From Bacteroidales bacterium (GTDB taxonomy: Bacteria > Bacteroidota > Bacteroidia > Bacteroidales > UBA932): a DNA stretch of 64,000 nucleotides. Location: assembly GCA_017469845.1 (NCBI GenBank), contig JAFUFP010000018.1:41819-105818 (forward strand). Reading direction: 5' to 3'. Below are positions 52,287 through 61,739 of the stretch, piece by piece. Position 1 is the stretch's first letter. Each line of letters starts with the position of its first letter. The translations under genes were made by a program, and so were the position numbers. The notes below the pieces were generated by a model. The model was given only the letters and a program-made list of their open reading frames with translations, had not been told where the DNA came from and did no database searches.

Positions 52287-55200
52287 CTAAGTGTGGCGAG
52301 ACTTATGATTCCGGATGCAAAATATAGGCAATAACAGCACTACGGCGATTATTGACATGGAAATGCCGGCTATCGTTCCGGCGGCGAAGTCAAACCAGAA
52401 CACATCCTCCGGCCCGTCTGAAAGAAATGGCACCAGTCCCAATATCGTTGATATGATGGTAAGGGATATAGGTGTGATCTTTTGAGAGAAGGCCTTGACA
52501 TATAGTCTGATGCGGCTGCCGAGCAGCAGTGATGCGCCGTGCTCTTTTTTCAAGAGGTCCTTATACGAATAAATGAGATATATTCCGGCATTGACGACTA
52601 TGCCGCAAATCATGACGAACGCTGCGAAACCTCCCTGGTCGAACGAATAATCGGACAGTCCGAAGACTAGGAATATGCCGATGAAAGAAGCCGGTATCAT
52701 CAAGATCACGGAAAGAGGATACCTGAGGGATTCGAAAGAGATAGAGAGAATTATATATATGACGGCTATTACCAGAAGAATCAACAGGACATAGTTGTTT
52801 TTCTGGGAGACAAACCATCCGTCTCCGGAATTGTCCGCCTTGTATCCGAGCGGCAGAATTTCGTTGTTCATATGATCTATCGCAGCCTCCATTGTCCTCT
52901 TGGCAAGAGTTGGACTTCCTTGGAAATCATAACACACGTCCAGGGAATAACTCTGGTTTTGCCTTGTTATGCTGGCTCCGGTCCTTCTCTTTTCAATGCT
53001 TCCGAAATTGGACAAAGATATCTTGTTTTCTCCAACGGAAAGAGGAGTGTTCACTATGTGCCATAACTCATATGTGTCTACGCTTGAAGATTTCAGGACA
53101 ACGTCAGAAAGGTCCCCGCTCAAGGGAGAACTACCGATTCTCTTTTCATATAGAAGGGAGGACAAAGCATTGTAATATTCATATGGATTGATTCCTGCTG
53201 CGGTCATTCGCCCGAAGTTGTAATCAAGAACGAACTCGTTCGGAGGGCTGTAAGACTGTCCTCCTGACCATATTTCCGGTTCGTCCACCCTCCTGTTGCC
53301 GGAGAGGTATTCGCACAGATATTCGGCGTACCGTCTCAGCTCCTGATAATTGTAACCGGAGAGGCTGATTCTGGAGTTTTTGTATCCCGATTGGATGTAA
53401 TTGTTGAAAGAATTGTCATCAACCCCATAGACCCTCCAATTGGCTCCTCCGAAATTGACGGCCATCCTTGTGACCTCGGATTTGAGTAGAAGGGGGAATC
53501 CTGTGGACTCATATTCAGGCTTGAATTCCACGGAAATCGTGGCATTGCTTGGGGATGTTATGCTTGTTGTGAAAACGGAGATTTCATCAAAACCGGCAAG
53601 ATAGTTTTCCATCGCCTTCACGACCTCGTTGAGCTGTTGCACAGTGCACCCTTCCGGCATTCCCGCATGAATTCCGAGGACCTTTTTCTGCGGCTGGCGG
53701 TAGAAATCAGCCATTTCCAATGACCTGTGGAACATTCCGGAAGAAGAGCCGGCAATACGGTCAATTTCAGACCTGTTCTTCTGGTATGGGCCCCAAGTCG
53801 CGATTTTGTCAATCATCTTCGCGAATTTTCCGGCGGATACCTTTTCCTTGTCGCTTAACGGGTAAGGGATCAGATAGGTCGGAATTCCGAAGACTATGAC
53901 TAGAGCTATGATGTATACCCATCTGTGACCGATACCCCACCCGATATATTTTGCGTAAAGGTTGTTCCAACGGGCATACCGTCTTTTCTTTGCCGGAGAA
54001 CCTGACCCCTCTTTTCCCTTGGGGGGGAGATACTCAATCAACGAAGGGATGAACAGATATGAGATCACCAGCGACAATCCCAGATTGATGACGATCACCC
54101 ATGCGAAATCTTCCAGATTCGCCCTCTCACTTTCAGGAAGAAGCAGGATCACCATAAGTGCACCGACCGTCGTAGCAATTGCGGACAGGATAGCCGGAAA
54201 CACTTTCATGTTTTTCCAGCGGCTGTAGTGGTCCGTCATCACGATGGACGTGTCAATGATTATTCCGAGAGATACGGTAATACCGGCGAGAGTATAAATA
54301 TGTATATTCAGCCCGGCCATCCCGTAAATCGCAATGGCGGAAAGGATGTTTACCGTCAGCGTGGAAAGGATTATTGCAGTGTATCTCCAAGAACGGCTTA
54401 TCAGCAGGACGAAAAGCAGCAGAATCGCTACGCACAGTGCTGTTCGCCTGTATATCCGGTGCAACTCATCACTTACGTACCTGGAAGCGTCATATGATAG
54501 GCTTGCGGAAAGTTCCCCGGGAAAAGATTCCTGCAATTCAGCCATCCTGTCTCTGACTGCAGAAGACGTTTTGATAAGATTGGCTGTAGGCGATATTCCG
54601 ACGGACAGGGAAACGGTATTCAGTCCGTTCACCCTGAAATATGAAAGCGGTTGGGATTCCCGGTATGACCATGAGGCGATATCCCTGAGATGGATGACCC
54701 TGTCCTCCGCTTTCATTATCGGCACGTCTCCAAAATCTTTCCCCTGGCTCTCTCCCAGCCATACGGTCATGAGCCCCTCGGCGGTAGTTGCGGTACCGAT
54801 TATTTCAGGGGCGTAATGATAGGAAACGGCTTCCGCGATTTGTGCGGCCGAGATGCCGGCTGAAGCGGCCTTGTCCGAATCGATGGTTATCACCCATTGA
54901 AATGGTGTTCCACCGCTGACGGAGACTTCGTCCACTCCCGGAATGGCAGATATCTCGCTGACGAGGTGGTTGCTGGCGTATTTTGAAATCTCGTTTGAGG
55001 GAATATCCCCTTTGATGCGATATGTGAGATATGAAGTGCTGCCTTGTCCGGAGAACCGGACCAGAGGATATGATACGCCTTCGGGAAGACCTGACCAGAT
55101 GTTTCTTATGGCAGAGGCGATTTCGAACTTTGCTCCCTCCATGTCTGTTCCTTTGCGGAACGTCACGTTTATACTGCCGGACCCGTACGTTGATGTTGAA

Positions 55201-55439
55201 CTGATATCTGTGATTCCTGATATCCCGGCGACGGTACCTTCTATTATTGATGTGACCTCTGACTCGATTGCCTCGGCAGAGGCCTCAGCATAAGAATAGG
55301 ATATGTTCAAGGAACGGCTTGAGTTGACAGGCGTGTACTGTATATTGAGGGACGGAATGAGAGCTATGCCGCAGACCGACAGAGCTATCATCAAGAGTAC
55401 GGCCGTGAACTTTGACATCCCCTTATTTCTTTCTTCCAT
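52287..55439 (-). CDS. RND-family efflux pump, second inner-membrane subunit
   Basis: The 1050-residue product is a full-length RND permease with 12 membrane helices and two large periplasmic loops. The helix-4 region reads GIIIDTSIVMTDHYSR, so the usual Asp-Asp pair is Asp-Thr; the helix-10 region reads MICGIVVNAGIYLIYSYKD. It differs from the adjacent RND gene, which ends 17 bases inside its start. The ATG at 55439 (MEERNKGMSKF) is used; 55472 is an alternative. It is the last gene of a four-gene efflux operon. Substrate unknown. Confidence 0.9.
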   Translation of the reverse strand: MEERNKGMSKFTAVLLMIALSVCGIALIPSLNIQYTPVNSSRSLNISYSYAEASAEAIESEVTSIIEGTVAGISGITDISSTSTYGSGSINVTFRKGTDMEGAKFEIASAIRNIWSGLPEGVSYPLVRFSGQGSTSYLTYRIKGDIPSNEISKYASNHLVSEISAIPGVDEVSVSGGTPFQWVITIDSDKAASAGISAAQIAEAVSYHYAPEIIGTATTAEGLMTVWLGESQGKDFGDVPIMKAEDRVIHLRDIASWSYRESQPLSYFRVNGLNTVSLSVGISPTANLIKTSSAVRDRMAELQESFPGELSASLSYDASRYVSDELHRIYRRTALCVAILLLFVLLISRSWRYTAIILSTLTVNILSAIAIYGMAGLNIHIYTLAGITVSLGIIIDTSIVMTDHYSRWKNMKVFPAILSAIATTVGALMVILLLPESERANLEDFAWVIVINLGLSLVISYLFIPSLIEYLPPKGKEGSGSPAKKRRYARWNNLYAKYIGWGIGHRWVYIIALVIVFGIPTYLIPYPLSDKEKVSAGKFAKMIDKIATWGPYQKNRSEIDRIAGSSSGMFHRSLEMADFYRQPQKKVLGIHAGMPEGCTVQQLNEVVKAMENYLAGFDEISVFTTSITSPSNATISVEFKPEYESTGFPLLLKSEVTRMAVNFGGANWRVYGVDDNSFNNYIQSGYKNSRISLSGYNYQELRRYAEYLCEYLSGNRRVDEPEIWSGGQSYSPPNEFVLDYNFGRMTAAGINPYEYYNALSSLLYEKRIGSSPLSGDLSDVVLKSSSVDTYELWHIVNTPLSVGENKISLSNFGSIEKRRTGASITRQNQSYSLDVCYDFQGSPTLAKRTMEAAIDHMNNEILPLGYKADNSGDGWFVSQKNNYVLLILLVIAVIYIILSISFESLRYPLSVILMIPASFIGIFLVFGLSDYSFDQGGFAAFVMICGIVVNAGIYLIYSYKDLLKKEHGASLLLGSRIRLYVKAFSQKITPISLTIISTILGLVPFLSDGPEDVFWFDFAAGTIAGISMSIIAVVLLLPIFCIRNHKSRHT

Positions 55440-58400
55440 GGTAGATCGAGAAATATAGTACCGGGACGACAAACAAGCTTACAAGCGTTCCTACAACCAT
55501 TCCCGATATTATGACAAGGGACATCGGGTACTGAAGGTCAGCTCCCATGGAGCCTCTGGCAAGGAAGGGGAAAACGGCGAAGATTGTAGTGAGGGAAGTC
55601 ATGATTATGGCTTTCATCCTTCTGGAGGAAGCCGTCATTATCGCATCCCTGAGAGACTCTCCGGACCGGACAAGTCGGTTTATTGAATCAATCTTGAGGA
55701 TTGAGTCGTTGATCACAATGCCGGAGATTACCACCAACCCGATCAGAGACATGAGGTTTATGCTTACTCCGAAAGCCCGGAGGACGAGAACGGATGCGAA
55801 AATGTCGATGACGATTTCAGAGAGAATGATGAACGGTTGAACCAGAGATTCGAACTGCGAGGCGAGAATAAGGTACAGAAGAACGAGGGCGATAATCAGT
55901 ATGAATATCATCTGTTTCACGAGATCCCTGTTGCTGAACCAAGCCCCGGAGAAACTGACCTCATAGTTTCCGTCCGTTCTTACTGTCTCTCTTGTGGAGT
56001 CCATCACCTTTTTGACCGAACTCTGCTCAATGTCCAGGTCGAGAGGGTAAAAGTTGCCTTCACTTCCGGCTACTATTGTTCTGAGTTCCTCAACGGCCGT
56101 TTGCCTCATCAGCAGTGATACTGGAATCTCATGAGTGGATCCGGCTTCGTCAGTGCTTTCAATGAAAGTTCTCTCAAGAATGTCTGTCAAAGTACCGGCA
56201 TCAGTGCCAGTTACCACCGGAATGGAATTCATCCCCTGTAGGATGCTGAAGAGGCGGTTCTCATTCAAAGAATTGCGCAAAAGGGATATCAGTTGCGGAT
56301 AAGATATTCCGTATAGCGCCATCAACTCCGGATCCGCCACAAACATGATATCCGTTTTTGCCGAAGGGTCGGGGAAATTGACATCAGGAAGATTTCTGCG
56401 GAGGGAAGATATCAGCGGCCTGAGTGTGGACAGTTCCGTCTCCTGGTTTTTTATCGGGCGCAGATGTGCAGACAGGGTTGCTTCATCGCTGGCGAAAGCC
56501 ATATCGAAGACATTGCCGGAGGTTCTGAAAGAGATAACGGCAGAGGGCCACCTTGACGAGAGGAACTCGCCGATTCGCTCTTTGACTTTTTCCAAGGCGG
56601 CGGCATTGCCGCAGTCTATGTATACCGATGCCTCTGTAAAAGTTTGGTCCCCGCTGTGACTGAGCAGAAACTGCTGTGAACCCACCAAAGCAGTAATCTG
56701 ATTCTTCTCCCCGTCAATAAGGTTTTCCACCTCGGTGATTCTATCCTCATTCTGTTCCAAGGAGAGAGGCTCATTCCAGACAATGTCCAGAATCGTATCA
56801 GTCACTGTCATTTCGGGAAGACGTTCCTTCGGCATTGCCGGGAAAAGGACGATGATGCCGACAACTGACAGGGCCAGAAGAAGATGGCTGAACCATGGTT
56901 TGTTCAAGCTCCAAGCCAACCATTTTGCATCCCATTTCCGGAGTAATTCATCCAGGCTCAGTCTTTGGAGGATCTCGCTTGGAGTGAACGATTCTTTCTT
57001 CTTGAACCATTGCCAATAGTAAACCGGAATTACCGTAATGGTTACCAGCCATGAAGCTAAAAGAACAATCGTGACCGAAAGGGCTTCGTCTTTGAAGAGG
57101 GACCCTGCCATTCCTTTGAGGAACACAAGCGGGACGAATACTGCACAGGTTGTCAGAATGGAAGCGAGCATCGGGGCCGTGACCTCCCTTGTTCCCTCAA
57201 TGACGGCATTCCTGAGGGAATCTCCCCTTTGCCATCTTCCTGTAATGTTCTCAACAAGGATGATTGCGTTGTCAGTCATCATTCCTACGCCCAGAAGGAG
57301 ACCGGACAGGGATATGATGTTGAGTGACATCCCGGCGATGCGGAATCCCAGAAACGAAAAGATCAGGGCTGTCGGCATCGTCAGGACTACCAGGGCAGGA
57401 GAGCGGAAATCCTTCATGAAAAGGAATATGATGATGCAGGCGAAGAAAATGGCTGCCAGAATGTTCTGCAGAAGGCTTCTTATGGAATAATCCAGCAGCG
57501 TTGTCTGGTCTCTTGTTACGGTGAAATTGAGCTGGGGATAATCCTCGCTGAATTGCGCAAGCAGAGAGTCCATCGCTTTCCGCAAGTCAGACATTCTTGC
57601 GTCACTTTGCTTGACTATTGCCAGGCAAACGGCCTGTTCCCCGTCTGACCTGACAAGACCGGTGCGTTTTGCGGGCTGGGTTTTTACGGATGCGACATCT
57701 TTTATTTGCAGAAGCCTTCCTTCCTTGAGGAACCAGATTTCCGCAATGGCGTCAGCCGAATTGATTTTCGAATCGAACCTGACATTATAACGGTATTGCC
57801 CGTCACGGATGGTGAGGCTTCCCAACTGTACATCCGCTTCTTTGATGCACTCTTCAAAATCAGCGAGGGTGATTCCGGCCTGTTGCAGTTTTTCTTTGTC
57901 GGGAGTTATGAGGATTTCGTCGGAAACGGTGCCGCTTATGTCCACCATGGCGACTTCGGGAAGTTGTTCGATACGCCTGCGGACCAGATCCCTGGAGAAT
58001 CTGCTGATGTCAAGAAAAGGGGTGCCGTCCTTTCCGGTCACGTTGATGAAGTATGCGGGAATGTCCGTGGCACTGGCCTTCATGACTTTCGGCCGGGGGA
58101 TATCCGGCAACTGTGCCATAGACCTGTCGATTTTCTCATTCACTTCGATGAACAGGAGGTCCATGTCGTCTCCGTGATTGAAGGTCAGCCTAATTGTACC
58201 CTTTCCGTCCGAGGCCTCGCTTCTGATGTCTTCCAATCCGTCTATCTGCATGAGCTGCCCACGGAGCGGAGATAGTACTGACCGGTCCATTTCCCTTGAA
58301 GACATTCCAGCGGATTCAGCTTGGACGGTAATATACGGGATATCGATATCAGGGATGAGGGATATCGGAAGAAATCTCAAGCAGACAAGTCCGATCACAA

Positions 58401-58458
58401 TGATCACAATTGTCATCATTGTAACGGCTACGGGCCTGTCTATGATCTTTCTGAGCAT
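55423..58458 (-). CDS. RND-family efflux pump, first inner-membrane subunit
   Basis: The 1011-residue product is a classical hydrophobe/amphiphile-type RND permease: N-terminal FLPISLIPDIDIPYITVQ, VTVTRDQTTLLDYSIRSLLQ, helix-4 segment GVGMMTDNAIILVENITG (Asp-Asn in place of the canonical Asp-Asp), and the C-terminal FGVSINLMSLIGLVVISGIV with NDSILKIDSIN. The partner adaptor lies 12 bases upstream and a second, different RND gene overlaps its 3' end. The pair may form a mixed trimer, as MdtB and MdtC do. Confidence 0.93.
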   Translation of the reverse strand: MLRKIIDRPVAVTMMTIVIIVIGLVCLRFLPISLIPDIDIPYITVQAESAGMSSREMDRSVLSPLRGQLMQIDGLEDIRSEASDGKGTIRLTFNHGDDMDLLFIEVNEKIDRSMAQLPDIPRPKVMKASATDIPAYFINVTGKDGTPFLDISRFSRDLVRRRIEQLPEVAMVDISGTVSDEILITPDKEKLQQAGITLADFEECIKEADVQLGSLTIRDGQYRYNVRFDSKINSADAIAEIWFLKEGRLLQIKDVASVKTQPAKRTGLVRSDGEQAVCLAIVKQSDARMSDLRKAMDSLLAQFSEDYPQLNFTVTRDQTTLLDYSIRSLLQNILAAIFFACIIIFLFMKDFRSPALVVLTMPTALIFSFLGFRIAGMSLNIISLSGLLLGVGMMTDNAIILVENITGRWQRGDSLRNAVIEGTREVTAPMLASILTTCAVFVPLVFLKGMAGSLFKDEALSVTIVLLASWLVTITVIPVYYWQWFKKKESFTPSEILQRLSLDELLRKWDAKWLAWSLNKPWFSHLLLALSVVGIIVLFPAMPKERLPEMTVTDTILDIVWNEPLSLEQNEDRITEVENLIDGEKNQITALVGSQQFLLSHSGDQTFTEASVYIDCGNAAALEKVKERIGEFLSSRWPSAVISFRTSGNVFDMAFASDEATLSAHLRPIKNQETELSTLRPLISSLRRNLPDVNFPDPSAKTDIMFVADPELMALYGISYPQLISLLRNSLNENRLFSILQGMNSIPVVTGTDAGTLTDILERTFIESTDEAGSTHEIPVSLLMRQTAVEELRTIVAGSEGNFYPLDLDIEQSSVKKVMDSTRETVRTDGNYEVSFSGAWFSNRDLVKQMIFILIIALVLLYLILASQFESLVQPFIILSEIVIDIFASVLVLRAFGVSINLMSLIGLVVISGIVINDSILKIDSINRLVRSGESLRDAIMTASSRRMKAIIMTSLTTIFAVFPFLARGSMGADLQYPMSLVIISGMVVGTLVSLFVVPVLYFSIYHGRKK

Positions 58459-58470
58459 GTTGTTATTCCA

Positions 58471-59565
58471 TCATTCCCCAATGATAACCACTTCTGATTG
58501 ATCCGCAAGATTAAGATTCCCGGAGATGATGACCCGGTCACCTTCATTGAGGACCGCGTTTCTGCCGCTGTTTCCTTCTACAGCATAAGAATCTCCATTG
58601 GAGTGGAGAATGTTTACGTAAGTCCAATGCGCTTTTCCGTCGTCGGTATAGGTGAACAGAACGTCCAGATTGTCCCTGATCACAACTGCACTTCGTGGAA
58701 CGACGAGCTGATTTTTTATCGACCGTTCAACTGTTACCCTGACATTCATTCCGTCAAGGAGAGAACCGTCATTGCGAACTTGAGCCCTGACGGTTATCTG
58801 TCCTTTTGAGTCCACCAGAGGATTGATGTCGATGATTGTGCCGGAATAACTCTTTTGAAGGTCGGCGAAAGGCTGGACAATGATGTTCAAACCGGTTGAG
58901 AGGAAAGAATATTCCGACTCCATGACGGTGAACTCCACATCAAGAACGCTGTCGTCAACTATCGTACATAAAGGGTCTGTGCCGGAATACTGGTCGAAAG
59001 CGTGAAGGCTGAGGTCCGCGATACGGCCGGAGAAAGGTGCGGTGATCACAGTTCCGGAGATGTCGTACTTTGCTTTCTCCAAAGAGTTTTTGGCGGAAGT
59101 GAGTCCGGATTTCAGCCGGGCGGTCGCAAGGAGCTCTTCGGGAACCGACGCCGTGTCCCCGGCATGGTATCCCTGGCCTATCAGGAAATCAGTGAAATCG
59201 AGTTCCGCTTTCTGGACAGCGATTTCCGCTGATTCTTTAGCTATGACCAGGTCTGGACGCTCGATGGAAGCGATGGCGGTTCCTTGGCTTATCCTCTGGC
59301 CGTTCCTCACATTTATCCTTTCTATCCTGCCGGTTGTCCCGAACATCAGTGAACTCTTTTTCGTCGCACGCAGCTGTCCGTTGGACAGCAATTGCCTCTT
59401 GAAATCTTCCCGTTTCAATGTGATTACCTCAACTTCGTTGATCTGGGCTTTGGACTGCAATTTCCCGTCTGTACCACTATCGGATTTCCTGTTCTCGCCG
59501 CATGCGGAAACCGTTGCGGTGAGAACAATGGCGACGAAAGCTCGTATTAAGGTTCTTTTCATCAT
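58471..59565 (-). CDS. RND efflux periplasmic adaptor (membrane fusion lipoprotein)
   Basis: The 364-residue product bridges inner-membrane pump and outer-membrane channel. It has a lipoprotein signal (TATVSACG, lipidated cysteine near 22), a lipoyl/barrel-sandwich region (GTTGRIERINVRNGQRISQG), a helical hairpin and beta-barrel domains (VPRSAVVIRDNLDVLFTYTD). Its start overlaps the TolC stop by 4 bases, and a second ATG lies directly after the first. It is part of the four-gene efflux operon. Confidence 0.92.
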   Translation of the reverse strand: MMKRTLIRAFVAIVLTATVSACGENRKSDSGTDGKLQSKAQINEVEVITLKREDFKRQLLSNGQLRATKKSSLMFGTTGRIERINVRNGQRISQGTAIASIERPDLVIAKESAEIAVQKAELDFTDFLIGQGYHAGDTASVPEELLATARLKSGLTSAKNSLEKAKYDISGTVITAPFSGRIADLSLHAFDQYSGTDPLCTIVDDSVLDVEFTVMESEYSFLSTGLNIIVQPFADLQKSYSGTIIDINPLVDSKGQITVRAQVRNDGSLLDGMNVRVTVERSIKNQLVVPRSAVVIRDNLDVLFTYTDDGKAHWTYVNILHSNGDSYAVEGNSGRNAVLNEGDRVIISGNLNLADQSEVVIIGE

Positions 59566-61046
59566 TCTGTCAACTCAGTGATATCGATGTCTATATCTTT
59601 TCCGGATTCAAAGTCATAGAGGGTATACGTGCGAAGGGTGTAGTAGAAGTTCCAGTAGTCCCCAAGGTCGGATATGTACAGATCCAAAGCGGTATCGCTG
59701 TCATTCTGGGCGTTGGTGAGGTCGGTCACAGTCGCTCCTCCTTGAAGGAACTTGTCCATCATGAGTGAATAGCGTTCGGAAGCGATTTCCGAAGCGCGTC
59801 TTGAAGCCATGCAACGTTGCCTTTGGCTGTTGAACTGACCGACCATCGTGAAAATCTTTCTCCTGTAGTCGTTCTCGCTCTGCATGATTTGGGCTTTTAC
59901 CACCTCCTCCGCGGCTTTGGCTTTCTGCACTTTTCCTTTCCCGAGCCCCCAGTCAAAGACCGGAATGCTGAAAGAAAGGCCGACAACTTCATGATTGAGC
60001 GGATTCCGGTACGCTTCGCTCATCGCGGGTCCTGTTTGGGATAACCCGAAACTTGCGTTCAGACTCATCGAAATGCCTCTGCTTGCTTTTGCTTGGGCTA
60101 CATCGGAGGCGGCCTTCAGTTCGTCGATTTCGTTTGATAGGGAGAAAGTCGAGTTGTCAAAAGACTTGTCCAGGACCATCCCGTAATCCATGACGATGTC
60201 CGGAAGGGTCTCTTCTATCACAGGGGCAATCTCCACGGATTCGTCAAATCCCAGAATGGAATTGAGGGCCATCTGGGCCTCACGGACGTTTATATCCGCC
60301 TGGTTGATGGAGATGCTGTCATTGAGGGCTCTGAGCTCCAATTGGAGGTATTCATCCCGAGTCACCGTTCCAAGTCTCAGCCTCTCCGAAGCTACGGAAA
60401 GCATCTTTGTCGTGTTTTCGAAGTTTGTTCTTGATGCTTCCGCTCTTTTGGTGGCGGCCAGGAGGTTGAAATATGATTCGGCAGTTTGCGCGGTCAACTG
60501 TTCCATAGATTCAAGATACTCCCTTTTGCTTTTCTCATATTCTTTCGGTTCAATCATCTTGTCCCACTTGAACTGGTTATATGAGAATAGCGGCTGGGTG
60601 TAGCTGACCGATACCGGTTGGGAGTACCAGGTCAAAGCCCGGGCCATACCGTACTGGTCAATTCTTGAAAGGTTCGATAAAAGCGAGAGATGACCTCCGG
60701 TCATTGTGATATTCTGGGAGATCTGAAGTCCCAGGCTGTTCTGCAGATTGTATGAGTTGACGTAACGGACTGAACCATCCTCGTAACTTTGAAGCATCGT
60801 AAGGGATTTGTTATAGTTCATGAGGTTCCCGTATACGACAAATGAGGGAAGTCTGCTTGCCTGATACGACCTGTAAGCCCAGTAAGCGGAAACGAAGGAA
60901 TGCTTGGCTCGCAGCGCTGCAACGCTGTTACTTCGTGAAATTTCTATTGCCTCCTTCAAGGTCATTGTCCGTTGCGCGAAGGAACTTGATGCGGACAAAG
61001 TCAGCAACAGGAATAATGCGAATAAGTGTCCGTATCTTGATTTCAT
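59562..61046 (-). CDS. TolC-family outer membrane efflux protein
   Basis: The 494-residue product has a signal peptide (ending SSFAQ near 25) and two internally repeated helical segments of the OEP family (TMTLKEAIEISRSNSVAALR, DVAQAKASRGISMSLNASFG, FQ/RQR-type heptads). It provides the outer-membrane exit duct for the downstream adaptor and RND pumps. It is the first gene of the operon. No TAnnTTTG promoter was clearly found upstream, where a decayed gene fragment lies instead. Confidence 0.9.
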   Translation of the reverse strand: MKSRYGHLFALFLLLTLSASSSFAQRTMTLKEAIEISRSNSVAALRAKHSFVSAYWAYRSYQASRLPSFVVYGNLMNYNKSLTMLQSYEDGSVRYVNSYNLQNSLGLQISQNITMTGGHLSLLSNLSRIDQYGMARALTWYSQPVSVSYTQPLFSYNQFKWDKMIEPKEYEKSKREYLESMEQLTAQTAESYFNLLAATKRAEASRTNFENTTKMLSVASERLRLGTVTRDEYLQLELRALNDSISINQADINVREAQMALNSILGFDESVEIAPVIEETLPDIVMDYGMVLDKSFDNSTFSLSNEIDELKAASDVAQAKASRGISMSLNASFGLSQTGPAMSEAYRNPLNHEVVGLSFSIPVFDWGLGKGKVQKAKAAEEVVKAQIMQSENDYRRKIFTMVGQFNSQRQRCMASRRASEIASERYSLMMDKFLQGGATVTDLTNAQNDSDTALDLYISDLGDYWNFYYTLRTYTLYDFESGKDIDIDITELTE

Positions 61047-61094
61047 TTCCGTCCTTGAATCACTGTTTTTTATCTGAAACTGTCGAGAGTTTGT

Positions 61095-61196
61095 CTAAAG
61101 ATGTTTGGAGACGTCGGCATAGAACAGGGTGTTCTCATTATCCATTTCGGAGCCATACATGATCCCTTTCTTGAAATCCAGGGTAGCATAACAGAA
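61095..61196 (-). pseudogene. Short decayed 3' gene fragment
   Basis: A minus-strand frame of 33 codons ends at TAG 61095-61097 and reads CYATLDFKKGIMYGSEMDNE, then NTLFYADVSKHL, bounded upstream by an in-frame TAA. The second half has C-rich third positions (GCC GAC GTC TCC) like real genes in the window. It sits exactly where base composition changes from GC-rich to AT-rich, which suggests the tail of a truncated gene. The family is not recognised. Confidence 0.35.
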
Positions 61197-61232
61197 TTAA
61201 ACGGTAGGAGAAAGTTTCCAAGAACAAGAGAG

Positions 61233-61733
61233 TCAACTGCGAACTCTTGCTTTTAGGGTGAGTTTGTGTTCCTTCTCTTCTGTGTTCATACGAACCACTG
61301 AATAAATAGTCTGATTACCAGGTTTCCCTTTAGAATCAAATTTTAACGTGATTACTATCTTCTCACCAGGAAGAGCAAAATTGCTGTCGTATTCGGAACT
61401 TGTACAGAAGCAACCTGTTTTCAGGCTCTGAAGATAAAGGACCTCTTTACCGACATTTTTCAAGATATATTGTGCAGTACAGACTGTATCTTGAGGAATC
61501 TCACCCAAATCAATCACCTTAGGTGTTATTTCTACAATTGTAAAGGCCATGTTGGCCACATCTATCATATCTCCTTCAGAAGACTCCTCTTCAAATGGCA
61601 ACAACTCACCCATGTCTGTGACAATGCTACCTGATGAAGAGGGTTTTCTGATTGAAGAAAAATTCTTTATCGAAATGAACAATGCCAAGACGCATATGGC
61701 CGAACAGGCTATTACAAAGACGTTTTCCTTCAT
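61233..61733 (-). CDS. DUF1573 membrane-anchored protein
   Basis: The 166-residue product has an N-terminal membrane anchor (about 5-25, FVIACSAICVLALFISI), an acidic spacer, and a DUF1573 Ig-like domain (about 65-160): ITPKVIDLGEIPQDTVCTAQ, YILKNVGKEVLYLQSLKTGC, FCTSSEYD and the closing LTLKARV. The CxC pair at the end of the core is typical. Its role is unknown. In Bacteroidota such genes often neighbour propeller lipoproteins and small NVEALA-type peptides, as here. It follows the lipoprotein gene by 6 bases. Confidence 0.82.
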   Translation of the reverse strand: MKENVFVIACSAICVLALFISIKNFSSIRKPSSSGSIVTDMGELLPFEEESSEGDMIDVANMAFTIVEITPKVIDLGEIPQDTVCTAQYILKNVGKEVLYLQSLKTGCFCTSSEYDSNFALPGEKIVITLKFDSKGKPGNQTIYSVVRMNTEEKEHKLTLKARVRS

Positions 61734-61739
61734 CCTTCA

